A DNA stretch of 64,000 nucleotides from WHSW01 sp963842795 (lineage in GTDB: Bacteria; Actinomycetota; Thermoleophilia; Solirubrobacterales; 70-9). Shown piece by piece: positions 9,384 to 17,722 of this stretch (positions are counted from its first letter, which is position 1; each line of letters opens with the position of its first letter). The translations under genes were made by a program, and so were the position numbers. The stretch spans positions 186,001-250,000 of the forward strand of contig CAWJHV010000026.1 of NCBI GenBank assembly GCA_963842795.1, in the 5' to 3' direction. A model generated the notes under the pieces. The model saw only the letters and a list, made by a program, of their open reading frames with translations. It was not told where the DNA came from and did no database searches.

Positions 9384-9776
9384 GTGAGCGGCTCCGCGGA
9401 ACCGGCGTGGCCGGTGCTCTACGACGACGACTGCGGGTTCTGCAAGTGGACCCTCGACAAGCTTCTCGCCTGGGACCGCGCCCACCGCCTGCGCCCGGTC
9501 GCGATCCAGAGCGCCGAGGGCGATGCCCTGCTGGCGCCGCTACAGGAGGACGAGCGGCTCGCCTCGTGGCACTTGGTCATGCCCTCGGGAGAGATCCGCT
9601 CCGGCGGCGCCGCGGCCGCCCCGCTCGCCCGCCTGTTGCCCGGCGGGCGGCCGCTGGCGGCGCTGTTCGCGGCCTTCCCGCGGGCCACCGAGCGCGCCTA
9701 CCGCTGGGTCGCCGAGCACCGCTCGGAGCTCGGGCGCGTGGTCCGCTCCGATCGGGACCGACCGTTGCGCCGCTAG
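9384..9776 (+). CDS. DCC-family thiol-disulfide oxidoreductase-like protein (DUF393)
   Basis: 130 residues from GTG 9384. The N-terminus VLYDDDCGFCKWTLDKLL carries the DxxCxxC motif that defines the DCC/DUF393 family, small thioredoxin-like proteins of mostly unknown role. Later blocks (LRPVAIQS, SWHLVMPSGEIRSGGAAAAPLARLLPGG) fit the family length and layout. It stands alone between the oxidoreductase and a secreted beta-helix gene; no functional link is visible. Confidence 0.8.
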   Translation: MSGSAEPAWPVLYDDDCGFCKWTLDKLLAWDRAHRLRPVAIQSAEGDALLAPLQEDERLASWHLVMPSGEIRSGGAAAAPLARLLPGGRPLAALFAAFPRATERAYRWVAEHRSELGRVVRSDRDRPLRR

Positions 9777-9845
9777 ACCAGGCCGTAGCCGATCTCGCCG
9801 CTAAAGGCGAGGGTCTCATCGGACGAGGGGGATAGTGGTGCTCCC

Positions 9846-11621
9846 TTGACTCGCAGGCTCCCGGCGTTGACGGCGATCGCCGCATCGCTCGCGCTTGCCC
9901 TCCCCGCATTCGCGGGCGCCGACACCTTCACGGTCACCGCGACCCAGGAGGGCTCCGGCTCCCTGCGGGAGGCGGTCGCCGGCGCCGAGGCCCATCCCGG
10001 CCCGGACACGATCGGGTTCGCCCCGGCGCTGCGGGGCGTAACCGTGATCGTCGACCCCTACAACTACGGACCGCTCGAGGTCACCGGCGAGCTGCGGATC
10101 GACGGGCCCGGTGTCGGGGCGATGACACTTCTTTCGTTCGGGGGTCCGATGCTGCACGCCGGCTCGTCGTCGACGGTGACGATCGCCGGCCTCGAGATGG
10201 ACGGCAAGGCGACGGGAGCAAAGCCCGGGTCGTCGGGAGGCCTGATCCAGAACGAGGGCGCGATGTCGCTCGGCGCGAGCCAGATCGAGGAGAGCACGGC
10301 CGGTGCGTCGGGCGGAGCGATCTCGAACACCGGCACGATGACGATCGCGGACAGCACGCTGACTCGAAACCGCGCGGCCCCGGGCACCCCCGGTGCCGCG
10401 GCATCCGGTGGCGCGATCGTCAACTCCGGCACCCTCGCGATCGACCGTTCCCAGCTGCTCGCCAACGCCGCCGTGGGCGCCAACGGGGGCGGCAACGTCT
10501 CCGCGGGAGACGCGGCGGGCGGGGCGATCGATAACACCGGCGCCCTCGTGATCACCAACTCGACCCTGGGTCAGAACCGGGCTCAGGGCGGGAGCCTGGG
10601 ACCGAGCGGTGGCGCGGGTGTCGGCGGCGCGATCCACAACGCCGGCAGCGGGTCGCTCACGGTCCGCAACTCCACCTTCGTCGGCAACGCCGCTGCCGGC
10701 GGCGGGTCGAGCTCCAGCAGCGTCGGACCGGGGCTCGGGATCGGGGGCGCGCTCGAGAACGTCGATGCCGCCACCTTCCGGATCGAGGACTCGACGCTGG
10801 TCGACAACAGCGCCCGCCCGGGCTTCGACCAGGCCATCACCGGCGACAGCTTCGGCGGCGCCGTCGACAGCCAGGCCCGTTCGGCCGAGCCGGGCGTCAT
10901 CGTCGGCAGCACCCTCGCGCGCAACGCGGCGCGCCGCGGCGGCAACATCGACGCCAGCGGCCCGGTTGCGCTGAAGAGCACCCTGCTCGCCGACCCGAAG
11001 GACCTCAACGGCGGCAAGTCGGAGAACTGCGGGCGCCCGAGCGGCCCCGGGACCCCGTACGGCTCCAAGGGCTACAACCTCGAGGACGGCAAGAGTTGCC
11101 CGCTGAAGGCCGTCGGCGACCAGAGCGACATCGACCCGCAGCTCGACGACCCCGCCGACAACGGCGGCCCGACGCAGACGATGGCGATCCGTTCGACCTC
11201 CCCGGCCCTCGATCAGGGCGTGGACGCCGGCAGCGACACCGACCAGCGAAGCAAGAAGCGACCGGTGCGATTCGCCTCGATCCCGAAGCCCGACGGCGGC
11301 GACGGCGCGGACATCGGCGCCTACGAGCTCCAGGACGCGCCGAAGGTCGAGACCGGCTCGATCGACGCCTCGGCGGGCGACGACGAGCTGACCGCCGGGA
11401 GGCGCTCGTGCATCACCTTCAGGGCGCGCAAGCTGCTCGGGGACGACCCGGCCGGCGCGGTCGGCGACGTCGAGGTCCGGTTCGGCGGCGCGACCGACGA
11501 GACCGGCAAGCGCGGCAGGGCGCGGATCTGCGCGCGCTTCGAGCGCTCCGGCGCCCGCTTCGCGAGGCTCACCCGGCCCGGCCTGGCCTCAGACCGGGTT
11601 CGGATCGACGTCGCGCGCTAA
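9846..11621 (+). CDS. Secreted right-handed beta-helix protein with choice-of-anchor Q-like tail
   Basis: 591 residues from TTG 9846; no other start is in frame nearby and a GAGGGGG ribosome site lies upstream. Signal peptide at 1-25 (ALTAIAASLALALPAFAGA). The segment GSGSLREAVAGAEAHPGPDT resembles CSLREA-type N-termini. A long series of short strands follows with G-GGAI-N-GTLTI and NSTF turns, typical of polymorphic outer-membrane/pectate-lyase-like beta helices. The block STSPALDQGVDAGSDTDQR and DIGAYELQD is the choice-of-anchor Q signature. A basic, cysteine-containing tail closes the protein. Probably a cell-surface or secreted protein; ligand unknown. Its end overlaps the convergent UbiB gene by 33 bp. 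Confidence 0.8.
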   Translation: MTRRLPALTAIAASLALALPAFAGADTFTVTATQEGSGSLREAVAGAEAHPGPDTIGFAPALRGVTVIVDPYNYGPLEVTGELRIDGPGVGAMTLLSFGGPMLHAGSSSTVTIAGLEMDGKATGAKPGSSGGLIQNEGAMSLGASQIEESTAGASGGAISNTGTMTIADSTLTRNRAAPGTPGAAASGGAIVNSGTLAIDRSQLLANAAVGANGGGNVSAGDAAGGAIDNTGALVITNSTLGQNRAQGGSLGPSGGAGVGGAIHNAGSGSLTVRNSTFVGNAAAGGGSSSSSVGPGLGIGGALENVDAATFRIEDSTLVDNSARPGFDQAITGDSFGGAVDSQARSAEPGVIVGSTLARNAARRGGNIDASGPVALKSTLLADPKDLNGGKSENCGRPSGPGTPYGSKGYNLEDGKSCPLKAVGDQSDIDPQLDDPADNGGPTQTMAIRSTSPALDQGVDAGSDTDQRSKKRPVRFASIPKPDGGDGADIGAYELQDAPKVETGSIDASAGDDELTAGRRSCITFRARKLLGDDPAGAVGDVEVRFGGATDETGKRGRARICARFERSGARFARLTRPGLASDRVRIDVAR

Positions 11622-13019
11622 ACGCCCCCGGGACGCGAGCCACTCGGCGTGGGCGACGCCGAGCTCGCCGACGGGCTCCTCGCCCTCGATCAGCTCCTGC
11701 AGCAGCGCACCCCAGTCGTTTAAGGCCCGGACGGTGGAGGCGATCTGGAACAGCAGGCCCTCCATCCGCCGCAGCAGCAGCGCCTCCGGCGGCAGAGTCA
11801 TGTGGCGCATCTGCTCGTAGGCCCCGCTCGCGCTCCCGTCGCGAAACGACTCGCTCCCGCGCCACACGTCCTCGGGCGCGAGCCGGCGCGGCTGGTCGCC
11901 GAGGAACCACCAGCCCGCGTCGCGCATGCCGTCGAGGATCACCTCTCGGTTCCACTCGACCGAGAGCCCGGGGAGGTAGCCGAGCTCGCGTAGCGCCTCG
12001 AGCAGACCCTGAGCGTCGGAGGCCCTGATCGCGGCGAACACGCGGCCCTCCCGGCGCAGGTACTCGCGCGGCAGGTCGCGGACCATCCCGAAGTCGAAGA
12101 ACGAGACCAGGCCGTCGTCGCGCAGCAGGTAGTTGCCCGGGTGCGGGTCGCCCAGCGCGAGGTCGAGCTCGGCCGCGTTGCCGTAGAAGAAGCGGTAGAC
12201 GATCTCGGCGAAGCGGTCGCGGGCCGGGTCGGGCTCCGCCGCGACCCGCTCGAACCCGATCCCGTCGACCCACTCGGTGACCAGCACCCGCCGGCGGCTG
12301 AGCGCGGTCTTCACCCGCGGGACCGAGATGAACGGGTGCCCGCGCCAGAAGCGGGCGATGCGCCGGTGGTTGGCGGCCTCGAGCTCGTAGTCGCACTCCT
12401 CGGTCACGCGCTGGGCGAGCTCGGCGAGCAGGTCCTTGATGTCGAGCCCCGGCATCAGCCGCCGGAAGACCGGCGTGAGCAGGCGCAGATTGCGCATGTC
12501 GGACTCGACGGCCTCGGCGATCCCGGGGTACTGGACCTTGACGGCAAGCTCCTCGCCGTCGTGCGAGCGCGCGCGGTGGACCTGGCCGATGCTCGCGGCG
12601 GCGGCCGGCTCGGGATCGATCCCGGCGAGCACGTTCTCGGGCGGCTCGCCCCACTCGCGCTCGAGCACCTCGCGCATCTGTTCCCACGAGACGGCCGGGA
12701 CGTTGTCGCGAAGCGACGCGAGCCGCTGCTGCAGGTACGCGGCCTGGTCGGGGTCGAGGCCGGGGAACTCGACCGTCGACAGGACCTGTCCGGCCTTCAT
12801 CGCGGCACCTCGCATGACGGAGAGCTGGTCGACCAGTGCGTCGATCGTCGCCACCACCCGGTCGCCGCGGCGGCGCTGGCGCTCCTCGTCGGTGCCGCGC
12901 GAGTCGAGCCGGTCGCCCGCCCAGCGCGCGGCGCCGCCGGCGGCCACCCGCCCGAGCATCGCCGTCCGCGCGGCGCGGCCCCGGGTCGGCCCCTTGCCCT
13001 TCGATTCGTCGGGCATCAT
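11589..13019 (-). CDS. ABC1/UbiB (AarF)-family atypical kinase
   Basis: 476 residues, starting at the first of two tandem ATGs (13019 or 13016), overlapping the stop of the EamA gene. Family marks: KAGQ in MKAGQVLS, the A-rich loop AAAASIGQVHRA, the ATP lysine in AVKVQYPG, ECDYELEA, the catalytic GDPHPGNYLL and FFDFGM. UbiB proteins are ATPases linked to isoprenoid quinone metabolism in Gram-negatives and mitochondria; in actinobacteria the role is less clear. Third gene of a GntR-EamA-UbiB operon with start-stop overlaps, so it is probably co-translated. Confidence 0.9.
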   Translation of the reverse strand: MMPDESKGKGPTRGRAARTAMLGRVAAGGAARWAGDRLDSRGTDEERQRRRGDRVVATIDALVDQLSVMRGAAMKAGQVLSTVEFPGLDPDQAAYLQQRLASLRDNVPAVSWEQMREVLEREWGEPPENVLAGIDPEPAAAASIGQVHRARSHDGEELAVKVQYPGIAEAVESDMRNLRLLTPVFRRLMPGLDIKDLLAELAQRVTEECDYELEAANHRRIARFWRGHPFISVPRVKTALSRRRVLVTEWVDGIGFERVAAEPDPARDRFAEIVYRFFYGNAAELDLALGDPHPGNYLLRDDGLVSFFDFGMVRDLPREYLRREGRVFAAIRASDAQGLLEALRELGYLPGLSVEWNREVILDGMRDAGWWFLGDQPRRLAPEDVWRGSESFRDGSASGAYEQMRHMTLPPEALLLRRMEGLLFQIASTVRALNDWGALLQELIEGEEPVGELGVAHAEWLASRGRLARDVDPNPV

Positions 13020-13921
13020 CGACCTCCCGAAGCCGCGGTGGCGGGCGTCGCCTGGGCGACCGGGCCGGCCCGAGTAGCCAGCCACGAGCCGAGCAGGATC
13101 AGCGCCAGCCCGACGAGCGCTCCGGGTCCCGGGTGCTCGTCGAGCACGGCGACGCCGCAGACGACCGCGACCACCGGGGCGATGTAGGTGATCACCAGCG
13201 CGCGCCCGGCCCCGACCTCGACCACCAACGAGGCGTAGATGGCGAACGCGGCCGCGGTGCAGAGCAGGCCAAGCACCACCAGCGCCACGACCGCCTCGGC
13301 CGGGACGGTCTCCGCCGGGGGATCGAGCGCCGCCGCCGGCGTCAGGACGAGCGCGGCGACGGCGAGCGCCGCGCCCATCGACGCCCGCGGATCGAGGTCG
13401 GAGAGATGGCGCTTGAGCACCATCGGCCCGATCGCGTAGCAGAGCGCCGCGAGCAGGATCGCGGCCGCGCCCAGCAGCTCGTCGCCCTGACCCGCCACGT
13501 CGACGCCGACCAGCACCGCGACGCCGAGCAAGCCGATCAAGAGTCCCGCGAGCCGCGGCCCGGTGACCCGCTCGGAGGGGTCGAAGCGCAGGGCGAGCAG
13601 AGCGACGAACAGCGGCGCCGCGGAGATGATGATCGCCGCGAGCGAGGACGCGACGTGCTGTTCGCCGGCCGCGATCATCGGGAAGGGGATCGAGATCTCG
13701 ACCACGGCGAAGACCGCCAGCCACCGCCAGCGACCGCGCACGGAGGCGAGCAGGCCGAGCCGCCAGGCGAGCGCGAGCAGGACCGCCGCTCCGAGCACTA
13801 CCCGGGTCCAGGCGAGGAAGGCGGGGGAGACGCCGTCGTCGACGGCGATCTTGATGAAGAGGTACGGGATCCCCCAGAGGACCGAGACGGCCGCGAACGC
13901 CGCCCAGGCGCGCCCGCTCAC
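13016..13921 (-). CDS. EamA/DMT-family membrane transporter
   Basis: 301 residues, GTG 13921 inside the GTGA overlap with the GntR stop. About ten hydrophobic helices in two halves (SVLWGIPYLFIKIAVDDG in the first, ILLAALCYAIGPMVLKRHL in the second), the EamA pattern. Such proteins export metabolites or amino acids; the substrate is not given by sequence. Lies between a GntR regulator and UbiB, and is probably controlled by the former. Confidence 0.85.
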   Translation of the reverse strand: MSGRAWAAFAAVSVLWGIPYLFIKIAVDDGVSPAFLAWTRVVLGAAVLLALAWRLGLLASVRGRWRWLAVFAVVEISIPFPMIAAGEQHVASSLAAIIISAAPLFVALLALRFDPSERVTGPRLAGLLIGLLGVAVLVGVDVAGQGDELLGAAAILLAALCYAIGPMVLKRHLSDLDPRASMGAALAVAALVLTPAAALDPPAETVPAEAVVALVVLGLLCTAAAFAIYASLVVEVGAGRALVITYIAPVVAVVCGVAVLDEHPGPGALVGLALILLGSWLATRAGPVAQATPATAASGGR

Positions 13922-14679
13922 GCCCGCCAGCCCGGGGACTCGAGTCCCCGGATCACGTGGAGGTCGACCGAGCCGGGCACGAAGACGTCGACCGAGTACT
14001 GGACGGCTTCCCCGGCGGCGAGGTGCATCACCTCGATCATCTCGAGCGCCGCCGCGACGCGCGTGACTCCGAGGGCCGAGCCCAGGCGGCTCTGCGGCTC
14101 GACCAGCCGGGGCCGAACGCTGGTACGGGCGAAGGCGATCGGGACGCCCCGCCCGACGAGCACGTCGAGCACCATCTCACCCTCGGCCACCGCCGCGCGC
14201 AGCTCGTGAGCAGGCGGCACCTCGACGTCGGGATGGACGATGTCGCGCATCTGGGCCGCCACGGTCCCGTCGGCGAGCAGCGTGCGCTGGATCAGGGGCG
14301 CGCGCGTGCCGCGCCGGATCTTGAGCACCTCGGCGACGTAGCCGGGCACCCGCGCCTGCTCGATCTGCAGGTTTCGGGCGCTGAGTTTCCGGCCCTGGCG
14401 CCGCGCGAGCGAGGCGTACGACTCGAGCACCTCGAGTCCCTCGCTGAACGCCGCGCTTGTCGCCACCCGGCCGACGAACGTGCCGCTGCCCTGCCGACGC
14501 AGGATCTCGCCGTTGGCCTCCAGCCGCTCGAGCGCGAGCCGCAGGGTGCCGCGCGAGACCCCGAGCGCCGCCGCCAACTCCTTCTCGGGCGGCAGCCGGT
14601 CCCCGGGACGGGCGCGGCCCGGCGCCAGGCGCTCGCGCAGCGCGTTCTCGGTCTCGTCGACGAGCGAGGTCCTTGCCAT
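13918..14679 (-). CDS. GntR-family regulator with UTRA ligand domain
   Basis: 253 residues from ATG 14679. N-terminal winged helix-turn-helix (RPGDRLPPEKELAAALGVSR, GTLRLALERLEANGEI, RRQGSGTFV), then a UTRA-type effector domain (about 90-245: PLIQRTLLADGTVAAQMRD, AGEAVQYSVDVFVPG). HutC-type UTRA regulators usually repress neighbouring catabolic or transport genes until a small molecule binds. First gene of the operon with EamA and UbiB, and divergent from the flavin reductase gene, either of which may be its target. Confidence 0.9.
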   Translation of the reverse strand: MARTSLVDETENALRERLAPGRARPGDRLPPEKELAAALGVSRGTLRLALERLEANGEILRRQGSGTFVGRVATSAAFSEGLEVLESYASLARRQGRKLSARNLQIEQARVPGYVAEVLKIRRGTRAPLIQRTLLADGTVAAQMRDIVHPDVEVPPAHELRAAVAEGEMVLDVLVGRGVPIAFARTSVRPRLVEPQSRLGSALGVTRVAAALEMIEVMHLAAGEAVQYSVDVFVPGSVDLHVIRGLESPGWRA

Positions 14680-14753
14680 CGTGATGCGAGCCTAGATGAG
14701 TGATTCCACCTGGATGCAGACCGCGGGCCTCGCCCCCCGGGGCGCGATGGTTG

Positions 14754-14759
14754 GATAAT
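14754..14759 (+). promoter_or_regulatory. Possible -10 element of a leaderless promoter
   Basis: GATAAT preceded by TTG lies 7 bases before the ATG at 14766, so transcription would begin at or next to the start codon and give a leaderless mRNA, common in actinobacteria. No convincing -35 element or ribosome site is visible, which agrees with a leaderless start but does not prove it. Confidence 0.4.
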
Positions 14760-14765
14760 GGGCGC

Positions 14766-15380
14766 ATGGCCGAGTCGTCGACGACGCCGCCGGAGTTCGA
14801 CCTCACGATCGCCGAGGCCGGGGCCTGGGTCGGGGCCGGGCCCGAGGGGATCGGCGAGGCGCCGGAGGCGCCGCCGCCCCGCGAGCTCCCCGACGTCGAG
14901 GGCGACGATCCGGCCACCGCCCTGCGCCAGACCCTCGGCATGTTCGCGACGGGAGTCACCGTGATCACCACCCACGCCACCGAGCAGATCCACGGAATGA
15001 CCGCGAACGCGTTCATGTCGGTCTCGCTCGAGCCGCCGCTCGTGCTGATCTCGGTCGACCGCCGGACGAAGATGTGCTCGCTGCTGCACGAGCGGTGCCG
15101 GTTCGGCGTCAGCGTCCTCGCGGCCGACCAGAGCGCGCTCTCCGATCGGTTCGCCGGGCGCGCGGGCGACGACGCTCCCGAGCCGCGCTTCGTGATCGTG
15201 CACGACGCGCCGGTGGTGGAGGGATCGGCCGCGCAGTTCGTCTCCCGTGTGGTCCGCTCCTACTGGGGTGGCGACCACTCGCTGTTTCTCGGCCAGGTCG
15301 AGTACGCGCGCCGCGCTCCGGACGCCCGCCCGCTGGTCTTCCACGGCGGCCAGTACGGCCGCCTGGACGCCGAGGCCTGA
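14766..15380 (+). CDS. Flavin reductase-like FMN-binding protein
   Basis: 204 residues. After an acidic 55-residue N-terminal extension the flavin reductase-like fold follows: LRQTLGMFATGVTVITTHA, MTANAFMSVSLEPPLVLISVDRR, RFGVSVLAADQ, GDHSLFLGQV. These proteins reduce FMN or FAD with NAD(P)H to feed a two-component monooxygenase, or bind flavin as oxidoreductases. No monooxygenase gene lies beside it, so its partner is unknown. Its 3' end faces the DUF1989-GcvT gene with only 9 bp between. Confidence 0.85.
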   Translation: MAESSTTPPEFDLTIAEAGAWVGAGPEGIGEAPEAPPPRELPDVEGDDPATALRQTLGMFATGVTVITTHATEQIHGMTANAFMSVSLEPPLVLISVDRRTKMCSLLHERCRFGVSVLAADQSALSDRFAGRAGDDAPEPRFVIVHDAPVVEGSAAQFVSRVVRSYWGGDHSLFLGQVEYARRAPDARPLVFHGGQYGRLDAEA

Positions 15381-15389
15381 CGGCCCCGC

Positions 15390-17720
15390 TCAGGACCGCG
15401 GCCGCTTCTTCTCCGGGTCGTAGAAGGGAATCCGGACCACGGTCGCCGGGATCCGCTTCTGGTGGCCGTCGAGCTTGCCGACCTCGACCTCGGTACCGGG
15501 GTCGGCGTACTGGACCGCCATCCGGCACAGGGCGATGTTCTTGCGCAGCACCGGGCTCCGGGTACCGCTCGTGATCACGCCGACCTGCGAGCGGCCGACA
15601 TGCACGCAGTCGCCGTGCCCGGCGACCTCGTTGCCGGCCAGCTCGAGGCCGACGAGGACCCGCTGCGGATGCGCCTTGCGGTCGATCAGCGCCTCCTTGC
15701 CGACGAAGTCGTCGCCGTCCTCGTCGAGCGAGACGGCGAAGCCGATGCCGGCCTCGAACGGGTCGACCTGGTCGTCGAACTCGTAGCCGGCGAAGATCAG
15801 CGCCGACTCGATCCGCAGCATGTCGAGCGCCGAGAGGCCGAGCGGCTTGAGTCCGTGTCCGGAGCCGGCCTCCCAGATCGCGTCCCAGATGGCGGGGCCG
15901 TCGTCGGGATGGCACCAGACCTCGAAGCCGAGCTCGCCGGTGTAGCCCGTGCGGGACACGACGATCGGGATCCCGTCGTAGTCGCCGATCCGGCCGATCA
16001 GGAAGCGGAACCAGCGCAGGTCCTCGAGCGCCGGCTGGGTCGGCGGCGCCCAGACGATCTGCCGCAGGATCTCGCGGCTGCGCGGGCCCTGGACCGAGAG
16101 GTTGTGGAGCTGGTCGGTCGACGGCTTCACCCAGACGCGCATCGAGTCGGCCTCGGCGAGCTTGGTCAGGTGCACGCCGGTGTACGGATCGCCGGCGACG
16201 AAGCGGAAGTTGTCGTCGGCGAGCCGGTACACGGTCGCGTCGTCGAGCATCCCGCCCGTCTCGTTGCAGACCGCCGTGTACGTGACCTGGCCGACCGACA
16301 GCTTGCGCGCGTTCCGGGTGATCGCGCGCTGGATAAGCATCTCGGCGTCGGGCCCGAGGACCTCGAACTTGCGGAGCGGCGAGAGGTCCATGACCACCGC
16401 GGCCTCGCGACACGCCCAGTACTCGGCGATCGTCCCTTCGCCCTCGAAGCAGTCCGGCAACCAGTAGCCGCGGTACTCGACCAGGTCGCGGGTGAGGGCG
16501 GAGGTGCGCGAATGAAAGGCGGTCTCCTTGGTCATGACGGGGTCGGCCTCCGGGGTCACGCGGTGGGCGATCGCCATCGCGAATCGGTTCTCGGGTCGGT
16601 ACACGCGGACGTGGATGTCGGTGATCTCCCAGCCGTTGGCGGGATCGATGTCGTCGGGGCAGGCGGACGAGGCGCAGAGCAGATCGTTCGCCGCCCGCAG
16701 CAGGACGTAGTCGCCGGGGCGCGACCACGGCTCGTCGGCGATCAGGGCGTTGTCCGCGTCGAACTCCGTGTTGTAGAAGAAGTTGAGCGCCTCCCAGCCC
16801 TTGCGCGGCGCGACCTCGTAGGGGGTCAGCTGCCCGTTGAAGTTCTCCGAGCAGTTGACGTGTCCGGGGTAGCCCAGGTCCTCGTAGTACTTCGCGGTGC
16901 AGGCAAGCGCGAAGCTGTCGTGGCGCCCGACGGTGTCCTGCACCACCTCGACCAGCGGGTCCATGTCGACGTCGAAGCTCTTTCGGTAGAGGCCGGGGGT
17001 CGGGTAGGCCGAGCCCATCAGCGTCCGCGTCGTGGTCGCGTCGAGCCCGCGCTCGATCCCGCGCTCGAGCTTGCGCCGGTTGAACGCGAGGAAGTCCGAG
17101 CACTGCTTGCCCTGGACGTCGATGATCTGGATGTACTCGCCGGCCTCGACCTCGTAGCTGGCGGCGCTCGCGAGGTCGACGCGGAAGTCGAGCCGCGGCT
17201 CGGCCAGCGGCGGCGGCAGCTCGACCTCCTCGCGCGTCCGCGCGGTCGCGCGCCGCACCTCGACCAGGAGCGGCGACGCCGGCCAGGCGCCCTCGACCAC
17301 CCGGCCGCCCGGGGCCGCGACGACCGCCGTGGCCGCGCGCTCGGCAACGAAGCTCTCCTCGGCGCCGCGGGGCGTGCCCTGGTCGAACAGCCGCAGGGCC
17401 CGCGCGTCGTTCGGCAAGAGCCCCTCGGCATGCAGCGCCCCGAGGACGCCGTCGGCGCCGCCGTTGCTCGCCAACCCGCGAAGCACCGTCGCCTCGGCGT
17501 CGGTCCGCGCGCCGATCGCCGCCGCATCCTCGCCGCCCTCGGCGTCGATCACGGTCACCTCGGCGACCTGGCCGCCGTCACGGTTCACCACGGTGAGCCG
17601 GTCGTCGGGGCGCAGCCGCACCGCGGTCGCCGCCCCCGGCCGGACCCAATGCGTCTCGAGCGTCCGGTCGACCGGGCGGAGGCCGGGGGTCAGCAGCGTC
17701 GGTCCCGAGGCGACGGCCAC
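15390..17720 (-). CDS. DUF1989-aminomethyltransferase (GcvT) fusion protein
   Basis: 776 residues from GTG 17720, two bases after the ACAD stop. Residues about 1-160 form a DUF1989-like half with degenerate features; about 180-385 are DUF1989 proper (GEYIQIIDVQGKQCSDFLAF, HVNCSENFNGQL); about 390-776 are a GcvT/DMGDH-type folate-binding aminomethyltransferase (VMDLSPLRKFEVLGPDA, SRTGYTGELGFEVW, ITSGTRSPVLRKNIAL). GcvT-type domains pass a one-carbon unit from an amine carrier to THF. Partner of the acyl-CoA-dehydrogenase-like protein in the same unit, downstream of an operator shared with sox and glutamate-ligase operons. Exact substrate unknown. Confidence 0.85.
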   Translation of the reverse strand: MAVASGPTLLTPGLRPVDRTLETHWVRPGAATAVRLRPDDRLTVVNRDGGQVAEVTVIDAEGGEDAAAIGARTDAEATVLRGLASNGGADGVLGALHAEGLLPNDARALRLFDQGTPRGAEESFVAERAATAVVAAPGGRVVEGAWPASPLLVEVRRATARTREEVELPPPLAEPRLDFRVDLASAASYEVEAGEYIQIIDVQGKQCSDFLAFNRRKLERGIERGLDATTTRTLMGSAYPTPGLYRKSFDVDMDPLVEVVQDTVGRHDSFALACTAKYYEDLGYPGHVNCSENFNGQLTPYEVAPRKGWEALNFFYNTEFDADNALIADEPWSRPGDYVLLRAANDLLCASSACPDDIDPANGWEITDIHVRVYRPENRFAMAIAHRVTPEADPVMTKETAFHSRTSALTRDLVEYRGYWLPDCFEGEGTIAEYWACREAAVVMDLSPLRKFEVLGPDAEMLIQRAITRNARKLSVGQVTYTAVCNETGGMLDDATVYRLADDNFRFVAGDPYTGVHLTKLAEADSMRVWVKPSTDQLHNLSVQGPRSREILRQIVWAPPTQPALEDLRWFRFLIGRIGDYDGIPIVVSRTGYTGELGFEVWCHPDDGPAIWDAIWEAGSGHGLKPLGLSALDMLRIESALIFAGYEFDDQVDPFEAGIGFAVSLDEDGDDFVGKEALIDRKAHPQRVLVGLELAGNEVAGHGDCVHVGRSQVGVITSGTRSPVLRKNIALCRMAVQYADPGTEVEVGKLDGHQKRIPATVVRIPFYDPEKKRPRS

Positions 17721-17722
17721 GG